A stretch of 64,000 nucleotides of DNA, taken from positions 36,305 to 100,304 of the forward strand of contig JAPYWL010000002.1 in NCBI GenBank assembly GCA_028276365.1, given 5' to 3'. The translations under genes and the position numbers were made by a program. The stretch is from Deltaproteobacteria bacterium (GTDB lineage: Bacteria > DRYD01). Numbering within the stretch: position 1 is the stretch's first letter; every line of letters starts with the position of its first letter. Below, one piece after another: positions 9,752-18,928 of this stretch. Below the pieces are notes generated by a model that was not told the origin of the DNA, ran no database searches, and was given only the letters and a program-made list of their open reading frames with translations.

Positions 9752-10566
9752 TTAATCCCTAAATTCCTTATAATTCCCAATGTTTATCTTTATAATAAAT
9801 AATTCCTGTAATATTTTAAAAATAAATTTAATAATTTTAAAAAAATTAAAAGTGGAAAATTTTTCAGTTTCTTTGTTAAATAAAGGATAAACATTTTCAA
9901 TTTTAAAATTATTTAAAACTGCAAAAATCAATATTTCCAATTGAATTAAAGAAGTATTAGAAACAAAATTTTTATCTTTTATAAAATTAAAAAATTTATT
10001 ATTAAATGCTTTAAAACCACCCACAAAATCGTCTATTTTATACAAAATCCTAAAAAAAAGAAACTTAGTAATATAAATTAATCCTTTATGTAAAATCTTT
10101 CTAAAAAAAGATACATTATAAGATTCTTTTAATTTAGTTCTATCAATATTTACTAAATCACAATATCTTAATTTATTTATTGATTCATTAATAATAGACA
10201 AATCAAAAGGTAAATCAAAATCCATTATAAAAACTAAATTCTCTTTATTAATAAATTTTGGTTTATCATAGATATTTTTTAATTTATTAAAAGCAAACCT
10301 AATAGCGTATCCAACTCCTCGATTTTCTAAATAACTAAAATAATAAATAAACCCCTTCTTTGAATTTATATCTTTATAATACTCTCTTAAAAAAAACTTT
10401 AAATGATTTAATGTTTTATCTATACTACCATCATTAACAATAAAAATATAAAAAAAAAATCACTATTTACATTACAAAAATTATTTAAATAATCAATTAA
10501 CGTTGATAAAGAAGATTCAATTATATTTTCAGAATTATAAACAGGTAATATAAAAATTAAATTCAT
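9752..10566 (-). pseudogene. Family 2 glycosyltransferase, frameshifted at a homopolymer
   Basis: Two frames together give one GT2 glycosyltransferase of about 271 residues. It starts at the ATG at 10566 (MNLIFILPVYNSENIIE), continues to IVNDGSIDKT and ENRGVGYAIRFAF, then MDFDLPFDLS as the DxD-like region, and ends at 9752. The frame breaks at a run of ten A on the plus strand (10450-10459); one extra base there restores the whole reading frame. GT2 enzymes move sugars from nucleotide donors to lipid carriers or glycans. No second lesion is seen, so this may be a recent mutation, a slippage-controlled (phase-variable) gene or a sequencing indel. It ends 9 bp before the glyS stop region and may share its transcript. 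Confidence 0.72.
10450..10459. repeat. A10 homopolymer inside a glycosyltransferase gene
   Basis: Ten consecutive A on the plus strand (T on the coding strand), exactly where the reading frame of the GT2 gene breaks. With 11 residues the gene would be intact. Such tracts are typical slipped-strand sites. Confidence 0.85.
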
Positions 10567-10575
10567 AAAATATCA

Positions 10576-12837
10576 CTATTTAAAAGATAATTGAGAAAAA
10601 TCAGCAAACTTTGTTGTTAATAAAAATACATAATAAAGAGTTAATATTCTATTTAATCTCTTTTGTTTATCTTCAACCATTATCATTACATTAGTAAAGT
10701 AATTATCAACATATTTAGCCAAATTCTTAATAAATTCAAAAGCTTCCTCATATTTGCCTTTACTTATATTACTTAAATACAACTCCTTATTATTTTCAAC
10801 AAAATTAATCAATTCAAACTCAGTATTATTATCAAATAATTGCTTATCTATCTTAATAAAATCCAAGTTTTCAGGGTAATCTATTATATCTATATTATTA
10901 TATTTCCTATATAGATATTTAAAAATAGAATCAGAATCAGAATCAAAATCAGAATCAAACTCAGATTTAACTTTAATATTCCTAAAGTAATCATTAAAAA
11001 TAATATTCTTTAATCTTTTAGAAAGTAATGCAACATTCTTTAAAGTTTCGTCATCTTTATTAAAAATATCATTGATAAATTCAAGAATTTCAATTCCTTG
11101 CTTATATCTACAAAATAAAATATGCAAAACACTTCTAATAAAATCGTATCTATAACTTTCCAATTTCAAATTATCTTCCACTCTATTAAAGAAAAATTCC
11201 TTCAAATCCCTAATTATAGTACTAAATGGAACTGTTACTTCTATTTTATCAGAATAATTCTTGTCTTTTAGTAGATTATAAGAATATCTAAAAATACTTT
11301 CTAAATTTATAGGTAACCTAAAATTATGTAATAATAGAATAAGTTGAGCAAAAGTTCTTTTAAGGCCAAAAGGATCCTTAGATCCAGAAATCCTAAACCC
11401 AATAGAGTAAAAAGCAATAAGAGTATCAATTCTATCAGCTATCCCAACTATAATACCTGGGTAATCTGAAGGGAACTTAGGATTTTCTAAAGAATCAGGT
11501 AAATAATGTTCATATATTGCATTAGCTACAATCTGGTCCTCCCCTTGCCTTAAAGCTATATATCTACCAATAACTCCCTGTAAATTAGGAAACTCAAAAA
11601 CTATTTTAGTATCCCTATCAGCTTTACACAAATGCGCAGCCTTTATTATACTATCCTTAATCCTTGCATCTTCTATCAATAAATCCGAAAGATAAATAGC
11701 AATATTTTTAATCCTCATTGTTTTATCATATAAAGAACCTAATTTTTCATAGAAAGAGATATTTTTTAATTTAGGAACTCTGGAAGCTAATGGTACTTTT
11801 TCATCCTCTTCAAGTAAATGTAAAGAATCTCTAAATCTAGCTTCTACTACCTTCCTGTAATTATAACTCAATATCTCTTTATCTTCTACAATACCTTCTT
11901 TAAATACTAAAAATGAATTAATTATATTATCCCCTTTTTTAAGGGGAATAAATTTCTGCTGATTAATTAGCACATTAATAATTATTTCATCAGGCAAATC
12001 TAAATAATCCTCATTAAAATTACTATCTACTAAAACCGGATACTCATACATATAAACTAATAAATCTAGGAACTCATCATAAATAACAGCCTTAAGATCA
12101 TTTTTTAATTCATACTTACTTATACTATCTAAAATAATATTCCTTCTTTCATCAGCAAATATAATAACCCCTGCTTCCCTTAAAATTTCCGTATATTTAC
12201 TTACATCCCTTATTCTTAAAACCTTATTACTAAATATTCTATGACCATATGTACTATTAGAAGTTTTTAAATTTAAAATATCAAACTCAATACTTTCATT
12301 ATCTAACATGACTACTATCCATCTAATAGGCCTTATAAATCTAACCTTTTTATCATACCAATACATTGTCTTTTCAAATCTAAAACTACTAATGAATTTA
12401 TTGACTATATCAGGTAAAATATCCTTGATATTTTTAGATTCTTGTTCTAATTTATAAAAAATATACTCCTTATCTCCTATTCTCTTTATTTCTAATCCTT
12501 CTATTTGTTCTATACTAATATCTCTATTAAAAGAATTTAAATCAATTCCAACATTTTTCAAAAAACCAACTAATTCGTTCGTAACATTTCCATTAACATC
12601 AAATGCTTTATTAACAGGTGGTCCCTTCTTTTCTATAAAACTTCTCTCCTGATATTCATTAACATTATTTAAAATAAATCCTATTCTTCTATTAGTTAGT
12701 ATATAATCAATATCTTTATAAACTAATCTATATTCACTTAAAATTTTAGGTAAAAAATCCATCATTTGATTATATATATCTTTACATTGACTAGCAGGTA
12801 AATCTTCTACTCCTATCTCTACTAATAAATTTCTCAT
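10576..12837 (-). CDS. glyS: Glycyl-tRNA synthetase beta subunit
   Basis: A 753-residue GlyS of the bacterial alpha2-beta2 enzyme. The N-terminus MRNLLVEIGVEDLPASQC and blocks such as RFIRPIRWIV, GHRIFSNK, SRVPKLKNISFYEKLG, HLCKADRDTKIVFEFPNLQGVIGRY and DRIDTLIAFYSIG (internal) are typical. It charges tRNA-Gly together with the alpha subunit. glyQ is not next to it and is not in this window, although the two are usually adjacent. A short Asp/Ser repeat (SDFDSDSDS, from TCAGAA-type hexamers near 10930-10966) sits in the C-terminal part. The metK gene lies 34 bp upstream on the same strand. Confidence 0.96.
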   Translation of the reverse strand: MRNLLVEIGVEDLPASQCKDIYNQMMDFLPKILSEYRLVYKDIDYILTNRRIGFILNNVNEYQERSFIEKKGPPVNKAFDVNGNVTNELVGFLKNVGIDLNSFNRDISIEQIEGLEIKRIGDKEYIFYKLEQESKNIKDILPDIVNKFISSFRFEKTMYWYDKKVRFIRPIRWIVVMLDNESIEFDILNLKTSNSTYGHRIFSNKVLRIRDVSKYTEILREAGVIIFADERRNIILDSISKYELKNDLKAVIYDEFLDLLVYMYEYPVLVDSNFNEDYLDLPDEIIINVLINQQKFIPLKKGDNIINSFLVFKEGIVEDKEILSYNYRKVVEARFRDSLHLLEEDEKVPLASRVPKLKNISFYEKLGSLYDKTMRIKNIAIYLSDLLIEDARIKDSIIKAAHLCKADRDTKIVFEFPNLQGVIGRYIALRQGEDQIVANAIYEHYLPDSLENPKFPSDYPGIIVGIADRIDTLIAFYSIGFRISGSKDPFGLKRTFAQLILLLHNFRLPINLESIFRYSYNLLKDKNYSDKIEVTVPFSTIIRDLKEFFFNRVEDNLKLESYRYDFIRSVLHILFCRYKQGIEILEFINDIFNKDDETLKNVALLSKRLKNIIFNDYFRNIKVKSEFDSDFDSDSDSIFKYLYRKYNNIDIIDYPENLDFIKIDKQLFDNNTEFELINFVENNKELYLSNISKGKYEEAFEFIKNLAKYVDNYFTNVMIMVEDKQKRLNRILTLYYVFLLTTKFADFSQLSFK

Positions 12838-12871
12838 AATTCTATTTTTATTTCACCCTTTTGATTTCGGC

Positions 12872-14119
12872 CTATTTGACATTATTTTTTATACTAAAAA
12901 AATCTTTTAATTTTTCACTTAAATCAGTTTTTTCCCAACTAAGATTTAAATCTTTCCTACCAAAATGACCATACGAAGATAAAGGAGTATATTCAACATT
13001 AAATAAATCAAAATTTCTAATAATTCCACCAGGTGTTAAATCACATAATTTTTCTATAGCTTTTATTATCTCACTTTCTTCTATAATAGATGTATTAAAA
13101 GTATTAATATAAATAGAAACAGGTTTCTCTTCACCAATAACATAAGCTAACTGAACTTCTACCTTTTTTGCTAAATTAGCTTTCACAATATTTTTAGCAA
13201 TATACCTAGCCATATAAGCACCAGTTCTATCCACTTTTGTAGGATCCTTACCAGAAAATGAACCTCCACCATGAGCATATCCACCATAGGTATCTACTAT
13301 TACTTTTCTACCTGTTAATCCGCTATCCGCTCTTGGCCCTCCTATTACAAATTTTCCCGTAGGGTTTATATGAATATTAGTTTTATTACTAAAAAAATCT
13401 TTATTTAAATTATTTTCTTCAATAAATTCATTTAAGACAGGCTGTATAACAGTCTCTAAAATATCCCTACGTAAATCTTCATATGATTTTCCGTCTTTAT
13501 GTTGAGTAGATAAAACTATATCTTTTAGAAAAACAGGTTTAGAATCCTGATAATATATACTTACTTGAGTTTTTCCGTCAGGTCCCAAATAATCTAATAT
13601 CTTCTGTTTTCTAACTTGAGCAAGTCTATAAGCTAACCTATGAGCTAATAAAATAGGGGCAGGCATTAACTCTGCTGTTTCATCACACGCAAATCCAAAC
13701 ATCATCCCTTGATCTCCTGCTCCAAAATGCCAATCATCATTAACAACATCTTTTCCTCTGATTTCTGCAGGCTTTTCAACTCCTACAGATATATCTGGAG
13801 ATTGGGGATCTATTGAAGTTATAACTGCTATATATTCAGGATCATATCCCCATTCTATATTATATCCTATATCCTTTATTGTCTGTCTTACTATTAAAGG
13901 TATATTAACAAAAGATTTAGAAGTAACTTGCCCTACTAATAAACAACCACCAGTAAAGACAATGGTTTCAACTGCAACTCTTGAAAATTCTTTAGGTTTT
14001 CTGTTATTTTTTCTATCTTCTTTTAAATAAGCATCTAAGATGGCATCTGAAATCCTATCAGCTACCTTATCTGGATGCCCCTCAGTAACTGATTCCGATG
14101 TAAATACATATTCCTTCAT
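12872..14119 (-). CDS. metK: S-adenosylmethionine synthetase
   Basis: A 415-residue methionine adenosyltransferase that forms SAM from ATP and methionine. Hallmarks are SVTEGHPDKVADRISDAILD, GAGDQGMMFGFA, the loop GGGSFSGKDPTKVDRTGAY and the C-terminal SYGHFGR. It is slightly longer than the common 385-400 residues because of an N-terminal insert (KEDRKNNRKPKEFS) near residue 35. A strong GGGGAGG Shine-Dalgarno precedes the ATG. Its product feeds the SAM-dependent enzymes in this window (TrmI, the methyltransferase at 49237). Confidence 0.97.
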   Translation of the reverse strand: MKEYVFTSESVTEGHPDKVADRISDAILDAYLKEDRKNNRKPKEFSRVAVETIVFTGGCLLVGQVTSKSFVNIPLIVRQTIKDIGYNIEWGYDPEYIAVITSIDPQSPDISVGVEKPAEIRGKDVVNDDWHFGAGDQGMMFGFACDETAELMPAPILLAHRLAYRLAQVRKQKILDYLGPDGKTQVSIYYQDSKPVFLKDIVLSTQHKDGKSYEDLRRDILETVIQPVLNEFIEENNLNKDFFSNKTNIHINPTGKFVIGGPRADSGLTGRKVIVDTYGGYAHGGGSFSGKDPTKVDRTGAYMARYIAKNIVKANLAKKVEVQLAYVIGEEKPVSIYINTFNTSIIEESEIIKAIEKLCDLTPGGIIRNFDLFNVEYTPLSSYGHFGRKDLNLSWEKTDLSEKLKDFFSIKNNVK

Positions 14120-14215
14120 TATTTTCCTCCCCTTCCACTATATTTTTTTAATTCATTTAGTATTTTACTATAGAAATTCAACAAATGATAAAAAAAACCT
14201 CTAAATACTATTATT

Positions 14216-14623
14216 TTATTCTTTCTTAATCTTATCTTCTTTATCTTTCTCTGATGACTTTAACACTCTTTTAATCATATCAGTTATAAAAACCAACGAA
14301 TTAGAAGCTATTTTCTGTGTGTTATCCACTAACAACCTTATATTCTTTGTAATAAAGTTAATATCTTCTGTTATATTACCAACATTATTAGATATTTTTT
14401 TAGCATTAGATGTAACCTCTGTTATATTATACAATATTGGCTTAGAATTTTCTATAATTTCTTGTAATTTTCTTAAAGTATTATTAGTTTCATCAACAAC
14501 CGTTATTAATCTATCTATCTTTGAATTTAAATTATTTATAAAATTAACAAGAACAAAGATAAAAAATATAATCGGTATTATTATAATAACAGCTATTATT
14601 AAAATCAAAGTATTCAAATCCAT
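14216..14623 (-). CDS. DUF948-like membrane-anchored coiled-coil protein
   Basis: A 135-residue protein with one N-terminal membrane segment (about residues 5-28, very Ile-rich), then a long amphipathic helix with a polar heptad pattern (about 30-115), and a charged Lys/Glu tail. This layout, with NLNSKIDRLITVVDETNNTL after the membrane segment, matches DUF948-type proteins of unknown function found in many Gram-positive and related bacteria. It lies between metK and a zinc-ribbon protein on the same strand. Confidence 0.75.
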   Translation of the reverse strand: MDLNTLILIIAVIIIIPIIFFIFVLVNFINNLNSKIDRLITVVDETNNTLRKLQEIIENSKPILYNITEVTSNAKKISNNVGNITEDINFITKNIRLLVDNTQKIASNSLVFITDMIKRVLKSSEKDKEDKIKKE

Positions 14624-14659
14624 TTTATAATCTCCTTTTCTTTTTTAAGTAAATAAAAA

Positions 14660-15154
14660 TTACCATTCATCTTCTTCATCAGAAGATCTATATATTTTAG
14701 AATATTCTTCAAAATTGTCAAATTCAGTAATAGGTAAGCCACAACTAGGGCATTCTTCTAATCTTTTTAAGCGCTCTACCTCAATAATTTCACCACAATT
14801 AGGACATAATATTAAGTCATCCTCACTAACTAAATACTCCTCATTCTCATTAATAACTTCTTCATCCTCATCTTCATAACCCAAATCCATATCATAAAGA
14901 TCCTCAACATCTATTTCATCTAAACTAAATTCTTCTAAATTATTATTATCATCATCATTATCAATGTTTTTCATATCTTCTTTTTTGCTTTTTTTAGATT
15001 TATCAGAATTAGATTTATTAGAAACTACATTTTTAACCAATTCTTTTTCTTCTAATTCATTATTATTTTCATTATTAGTTATATTTTTTTTCTTAGGTGA
15101 TTTCTTAAGACTACCATTATTATTATTTTCATTGGCTTTATTTTTTTTAGGCAT
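14660..15154 (-). CDS. Acidic low-complexity protein with a C-terminal zinc ribbon
   Basis: 164 residues. The first about 60 are Lys/Asn/Ser-rich and basic, residues about 65-115 are strongly acidic (Asp/Glu runs), and the end has a four-Cys zinc ribbon, CPNCGEIIEVERL followed by CPSCG. The charge-segregated tail looks disordered. Zinc ribbons of this spacing bind nucleic acid or proteins; no specific function can be named. GGGGGAG precedes the ATG. It sits between rpe and the DUF948-like gene in a likely minus-strand operon. Confidence 0.8.
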   Translation of the reverse strand: MPKKNKANENNNNGSLKKSPKKKNITNNENNNELEEKELVKNVVSNKSNSDKSKKSKKEDMKNIDNDDDNNNLEEFSLDEIDVEDLYDMDLGYEDEDEEVINENEEYLVSEDDLILCPNCGEIIEVERLKRLEECPSCGLPITEFDNFEEYSKIYRSSDEEDEW

Positions 15155-15185
15155 TAAAATCTCCCCCTTACTGTAAAATAAATTA

Positions 15186-15884
15186 CTATATTACTTTTTG
15201 GATTACACTTTTTATTTTTTCAACATTTTTAATAATATTTCCTTTATATAAAAAAGAAGATAAAACAATATAATTAGCCCCAGCTTTTATTACCTTTTCT
15301 ATATTTGTATCATTTATCCCTCCATCTACACTAATAAAAACATCATCACAATCCCTTACTATTTCTCTTACTAACGATATCTTAATTAACATATTTTCAA
15401 TAAATTTTTGTCCAAAAAAACCAGGATCCACTGTCATAATTAGTATACTATCCACATACCCCCTTAAATATTTCAAAAAATTAATTTCAGTTATAGGATT
15501 TATTGCTATGCCTACTTTTACTTTTAATCCTTTAGTAAATATCATCTCCTTTATATTTTCAATAAATCTAAAAGGAAATCTAACTGCTTCTATATGAAAA
15601 TTTAAAATATCAACATACTCAATAACTTCTTTTATATAATTTTCTGGATTATTAACCATCAGATGTATATCTAAAGGTAAATTAGTTATACTTTTTATTT
15701 TCTTAGCAATAGAAACCCCGAAAGTTATATTAGGAACAAAATTACCATCCATAACATCTAAATGTAAATAATCAACACTAGCTTCCTCAGTTTCTTTTAT
15801 TAATTTTTCAATATTATAAAAATCTCCCGCTATTATTGAAGCTGATATCTTTATGTCTTTTATTTTTTTATCTTTTACTTCCAT
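15186..15884 (-). CDS. rpe: Ribulose-phosphate 3-epimerase
   Basis: A 232-residue TIM-barrel enzyme that interconverts ribulose 5-phosphate and xylulose 5-phosphate in the pentose phosphate pathway. Motifs are ISASIIAGDF, HLDVMDGNFVPNITFG (metal and catalytic Asp), DIHLMVNNPENYI, MTVDPGFFGQKFI and SVDGGINDTNI with catalytic Asp. The usual start LSPSIL is replaced by ISASII, a minor variant. The upstream region carries a 20-bp tandem repeat and a palindrome between this gene and the divergent M15 gene. Confidence 0.95.
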   Translation of the reverse strand: MEVKDKKIKDIKISASIIAGDFYNIEKLIKETEEASVDYLHLDVMDGNFVPNITFGVSIAKKIKSITNLPLDIHLMVNNPENYIKEVIEYVDILNFHIEAVRFPFRFIENIKEMIFTKGLKVKVGIAINPITEINFLKYLRGYVDSILIMTVDPGFFGQKFIENMLIKISLVREIVRDCDDVFISVDGGINDTNIEKVIKAGANYIVLSSFLYKGNIIKNVEKIKSVIQKVI

Positions 15885-15914
15885 AATAAACTACTTTAAA
15901 TATAAACTTTTTTA

Positions 15915-15954
15915 ACTCCTGGTTTTAATATTTTCCTCTTGGTTTTAATATTTT
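15915..15954. repeat. Two tandem 20-bp units sharing GGTTTTAATATTTT
   Basis: Units 15915-15934 and 15935-15954 share the 14-bp core GGTTTTAATATTTT and a similar C/T-rich lead. They lie 31-70 bp upstream of the rpe start codon, in the place of a promoter or operator on the minus strand. Confidence 0.7.
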
Positions 15955-16001
15955 TTTTTAAAAATAAAAAAAATCCTTCCAAAATTTTATAAATAATTTA
16001 A

Positions 16002-16017
16002 AAATCTAATTAGATTT
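16002..16017. promoter_or_regulatory. Perfect 16-bp palindrome AAATCTAATTAGATTT
   Basis: AAATCTAATTAGATTT is a perfect inverted repeat in the 239-bp region between the divergent rpe and M15 peptidase genes. It could be a site for a dimeric regulator. In such AT-rich sequence chance palindromes are fairly common, so the assignment is weak. Confidence 0.3.
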
Positions 16018-16123
16018 CAAATTAAATTAACAATTAATTTACATTATTTTTACTTATTTTTAACTTTTTTAAATCAATAAATAATTAAAATGAGTTAAAT
16101 TAATTTTAAGAGGTGTAAAAATT

Positions 16124-16669
16124 ATGAGAGAAATATCCAATAAAATAGAAAACAAAATAAATATAATAGACCAAAAATTTAATAACATAAATACTAAAAT
16201 ATCAGAAATAGATAATAAATTCGAAACAATTTTTAATAAATCTATTAATCAAAATCAAAATGTTAATCAAAATCAATCAAACCTAGAAGATTTATTAAAA
16301 ATATTAAACAATAATAATTCAGTGTTTAGTAATTCACTAAGCAATATAAAAGGGGATAGTATAATAGAGTTTAGGGGCTTTAAAATGAGAGCAGATGTAG
16401 CAGCTAAATTCCTTCAATTAGAAGAAATGATAAAAAAAGAATTCCCTAACAGACAAATAATACTAACTTCAGGAATGGATGGACAACATATGCCAGGTAG
16501 CAAACATTACGATGGTAAAGCTATAGACTTTGTAGTTGAACCACTTACAATAGAAGAATCCCAAAGAATAGAAGAATTAGCTAAAAAAGCAGGATTTGAT
16601 GTATATAACGAATACATATATGACAGCCCCTATAAAACAGGACCCCATATGCATATACAAATCCCATAA
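16124..16669 (+). CDS. M15-type D-Ala-D-Ala carboxypeptidase-like peptidase with coiled-coil N-terminus
   Basis: 181 residues. Residues 1-40 form a coiled-coil-like helix, 41-75 are an Asn/Gln-rich linker, and 85-181 a zinc peptidase domain of the M15/hedgehog fold. Zinc ligands are visible: His128 and Asp135 in SKHYDGKAIDF, Glu163, and His175/His177 in GPHMHIQ. This family cuts peptidoglycan stem peptides. There is no signal peptide, so either it is delivered by a non-Sec route (as phage-type lysins are) or it acts inside the cell. AAGAGGTG precedes the ATG. A double hairpin follows the stop, so it appears to be a single-gene transcript. Confidence 0.8.
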   Translation: MREISNKIENKINIIDQKFNNINTKISEIDNKFETIFNKSINQNQNVNQNQSNLEDLLKILNNNNSVFSNSLSNIKGDSIIEFRGFKMRADVAAKFLQLEEMIKKEFPNRQIILTSGMDGQHMPGSKHYDGKAIDFVVEPLTIEESQRIEELAKKAGFDVYNEYIYDSPYKTGPHMHIQIP

Positions 16670-16701
16670 TACAATTACAAAACCCATATTTCAAAAAAAA
16701 A

Positions 16702-16744
16702 CCCCAAAAGGGATTTGGGGGGTTGCTAGGGCTTATGCCCTAGC
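16702..16744. terminator. Two adjacent perfect hairpins after the M15 gene
   Basis: First hairpin: CCCCAAA (16702-16708), loop of 5, TTTGGGG (16714-16720). Second: GCTAGGGC (16725-16732), loop TTAT, GCCCTAGC (16737-16744). Both stems are perfect and unusually GC-rich for this genome. The downstream T run is interrupted. They probably terminate the M15 transcript, and may serve dprA from the other side. Confidence 0.6.
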
Positions 16745-16885
16745 TATTCTATTCATTTTTTAAAAATCAAAAAAAACAAAGAAAAACAACAAAAACTAAA
16801 ACTCCCTCCTCACAATCCCTCTCTCTATCTCCACTTCCCTTTATCCCTCCTATTCTTTCTATTTTTGGTTGTAATTATTTCTATA
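16745..16885. other. Strand-asymmetric intergenic tract (A-rich then C/T-rich)
   Basis: After the hairpins comes an A-rich stretch (about 16758-16800) and then about 65 bases that are almost entirely C and T on the plus strand (about 16800-16866), hence purine-rich in the 3' untranslated region of dprA. It has no open frame of note. It is compositionally unlike the surrounding sequence. Confidence 0.6.
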
Positions 16886-18118
16886 TTAAAACAAAACCCT
16901 ATATATACTACCATATTTACTCTCTATTTTCCCTAATAACTCAAGCTTACTTAAAATAGAAACTAAATTAGTAATACTTATTTCATAATTATTTTCCTTT
17001 AGTTTTTGATTTATTTCATTTATAGATAACTCTTGATATTCACTTAAAATCTCTAAAATCAAGTTCTCTAAAATCTCATTTTGATTACTTTCAACAGATT
17101 CAACCAAATTAGATAAATCACTATAATTTGAATCAAATAATTTATTTTGAAAAAACTTATTATTTTCTTGTTCTTGAGATCTATAGAAATTATAATTACC
17201 CAATTTTAAATAATTAGCTAAAATTTCAGCTAATTCATCAATAGAAGAGATTAATTTTCCTCCAGAGTTTATAAGCTTTTTAGATCCACTAAAAGAATAC
17301 CCAAAACCCAAAAATGGAACAATCAACTCCTTCCCAAATTCTAAAGCATATCTTCCAGTTATAATACTTCCACTTTTTTCTGATGCCTGAAAAACTACCA
17401 CAATATCCGAAATCAAAGAAATTATCCTATTCCTATAAGGGAAATAATACTTTTTAGGACTAATATTATCAGGATATTCAGCTAAAAGTAACCCCTTTTT
17501 AGGTATTTTTAGTTGTAATTCTTTATTAACAGAAGGATAGTAATAAAATATGCCATTCCCTAAAACCGCTATTGTTTTTATATTATTATCTAAAGAATAT
17601 TTATGTATCAAAGAATCAACACCAACAGCTAATCCACTAACAACTACAAAATTCTTTATTAAATCACTATACTTTTCAAAAAAAGAATCAATAAATCTAA
17701 TAGTTTTATTTTCAGGTTTTCGTGATCCTACTATCGCTATTTTCTTATAATTCTTACTTAACAAACTATAATCTCCTTTATAAAATAAAACCCCTACAGG
17801 ATAATCATTAAAAATTAATAAATCTAAGAATCCTTCTTCCCAAAAAAACTTAACCTTACTTTTAATGCCGTCTAAACTTAAATTATTAATATTAAATTTA
17901 TTACCCTCTTTACCATTAATATTATTTAAAATCTTTGAATCAATTTGATTTTCTAAGTTTTTTAAAACTTCATAAATTTTTGGTAAATCATATGGAAAAT
18001 TAATTAAATTATTATCCTCTAAAACCTTATATATCTTATAAAAATCAAAATGATAATAGTAATAGAGTTTTAAAAAAGTATTTTTTAGATCTTTATCTAA
18101 ATCACTATCATTAACCAT
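16886..18118 (-). CDS. dprA: DNA processing protein DprA
   Basis: A DprA/Smf protein, the recombination mediator that loads RecA on incoming single-stranded DNA in natural transformation. The Rossmann-like core shows KIAIVGSRKPENKT, VVSGLAVGVDSLIH, IKTIAVLGNG, FPYRNRIISLISDIVVVFQASEKSGSIITGRYA (key parts) and SGGKLISS. A C-terminal winged-helix-like part (about 350-410) is present, and a helical N-terminal region precedes the core. The ATG at 18118 is preferred to the TTG at 18124; it overlaps the tpiA stop by 8 bp, which suggests translational coupling. Confidence 0.93.
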   Translation of the reverse strand: MVNDSDLDKDLKNTFLKLYYYYHFDFYKIYKVLEDNNLINFPYDLPKIYEVLKNLENQIDSKILNNINGKEGNKFNINNLSLDGIKSKVKFFWEEGFLDLLIFNDYPVGVLFYKGDYSLLSKNYKKIAIVGSRKPENKTIRFIDSFFEKYSDLIKNFVVVSGLAVGVDSLIHKYSLDNNIKTIAVLGNGIFYYYPSVNKELQLKIPKKGLLLAEYPDNISPKKYYFPYRNRIISLISDIVVVFQASEKSGSIITGRYALEFGKELIVPFLGFGYSFSGSKKLINSGGKLISSIDELAEILANYLKLGNYNFYRSQEQENNKFFQNKLFDSNYSDLSNLVESVESNQNEILENLILEILSEYQELSINEINQKLKENNYEISITNLVSILSKLELLGKIESKYGSIYRVLF

Positions 18119-18902
18119 TAGCAAAGTGTTCTATATCAAATTGTATATTATTAACTCCACTAAAAGTTAGAGTAATAATTCTTTCAAATTCTACAGGATC
18201 TAAGCTTTTAGAACCAACCAATACACCAGATAATCCAGTATCAAAAGTAGCAAAATAAGCAGTATTCTCTTCCACACTACCACCATATAATACAGGCACT
18301 TCCTTATAATTTTGTTTTAAATATTGTAAAATAAAGTTAGCAGCTTCTTTAATATCATTAATTTCCATAGGTACTCCAGTACCAATAGCCCAAACAGGCT
18401 CATAAGCTAATATCATCAATTCAAACTTACTAAATCCCTTTAAAGCATTATCCAACTGCTTTTTAATAACCTCAAAAGCTAAGCCCTTTTGCCTTTGCTC
18501 TAAATTCTCACCAACACACAAAATAAACGGCATATCATAATCCTGACAAATTAAAACCTTCTTATTTATTAAATCATCTGTTTCATTAAATATATTTCTT
18601 CTTTCAGAATGCCCCAATATAACCCCATCACAATTTATAGACTTTAACATACTAATAGTAACTTCCCCAGTATAAGCTCCCTTTAAAACATGAGAAACAT
18701 TTTGTGCATATATCTTAGTTCTTTTAGCTAAATCTTTCAAAGGTTTAATATAAACATAAGGTACCGCAGCAATTATATTAATATATTCCTGATAATCCAA
18801 AATAACTCTTGTTACATCATTTTCAATATACTTAATCCAATTAACAGCCTGATCAAAAGTTAAATTAGCTTTCCAATTAGCAGCAGGAATAGAAACCTTC
18901 AT
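18111..18902 (-). CDS. tpiA: Triosephosphate isomerase
   Basis: A 263-residue TIM-barrel enzyme interconverting dihydroxyacetone phosphate and glyceraldehyde 3-phosphate. Catalytic sites are AANWKAN (Lys), ILGHSERRNIF (His) and AYEPVWAIGTG (Glu), and the phosphate loop LYGGSV is present. It is slightly longer than usual, with a C-terminal extension of about 10 residues. It lies between the YchF-like gene and dprA, overlapping dprA. Confidence 0.96.
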   Translation of the reverse strand: MKVSIPAANWKANLTFDQAVNWIKYIENDVTRVILDYQEYINIIAAVPYVYIKPLKDLAKRTKIYAQNVSHVLKGAYTGEVTISMLKSINCDGVILGHSERRNIFNETDDLINKKVLICQDYDMPFILCVGENLEQRQKGLAFEVIKKQLDNALKGFSKFELMILAYEPVWAIGTGVPMEINDIKEAANFILQYLKQNYKEVPVLYGGSVEENTAYFATFDTGLSGVLVGSKSLDPVEFERIITLTFSGVNNIQFDIEHFANG

Positions 18903-18928
18903 AAAAACACCTCCTATTTTATACTAAT

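Noticed and set aside
10926-10966. Hexamer repeats in glyS as a CRISPR or phase-variable site
   Set aside because: In frame, short and imperfect; they only encode an Asp/Ser stretch.
14319-15176. Plus-strand frames opposite the DUF948-like and zinc-ribbon genes
   Set aside because: Shadows of genes with clear domains and ribosome-binding sites on the minus strand.
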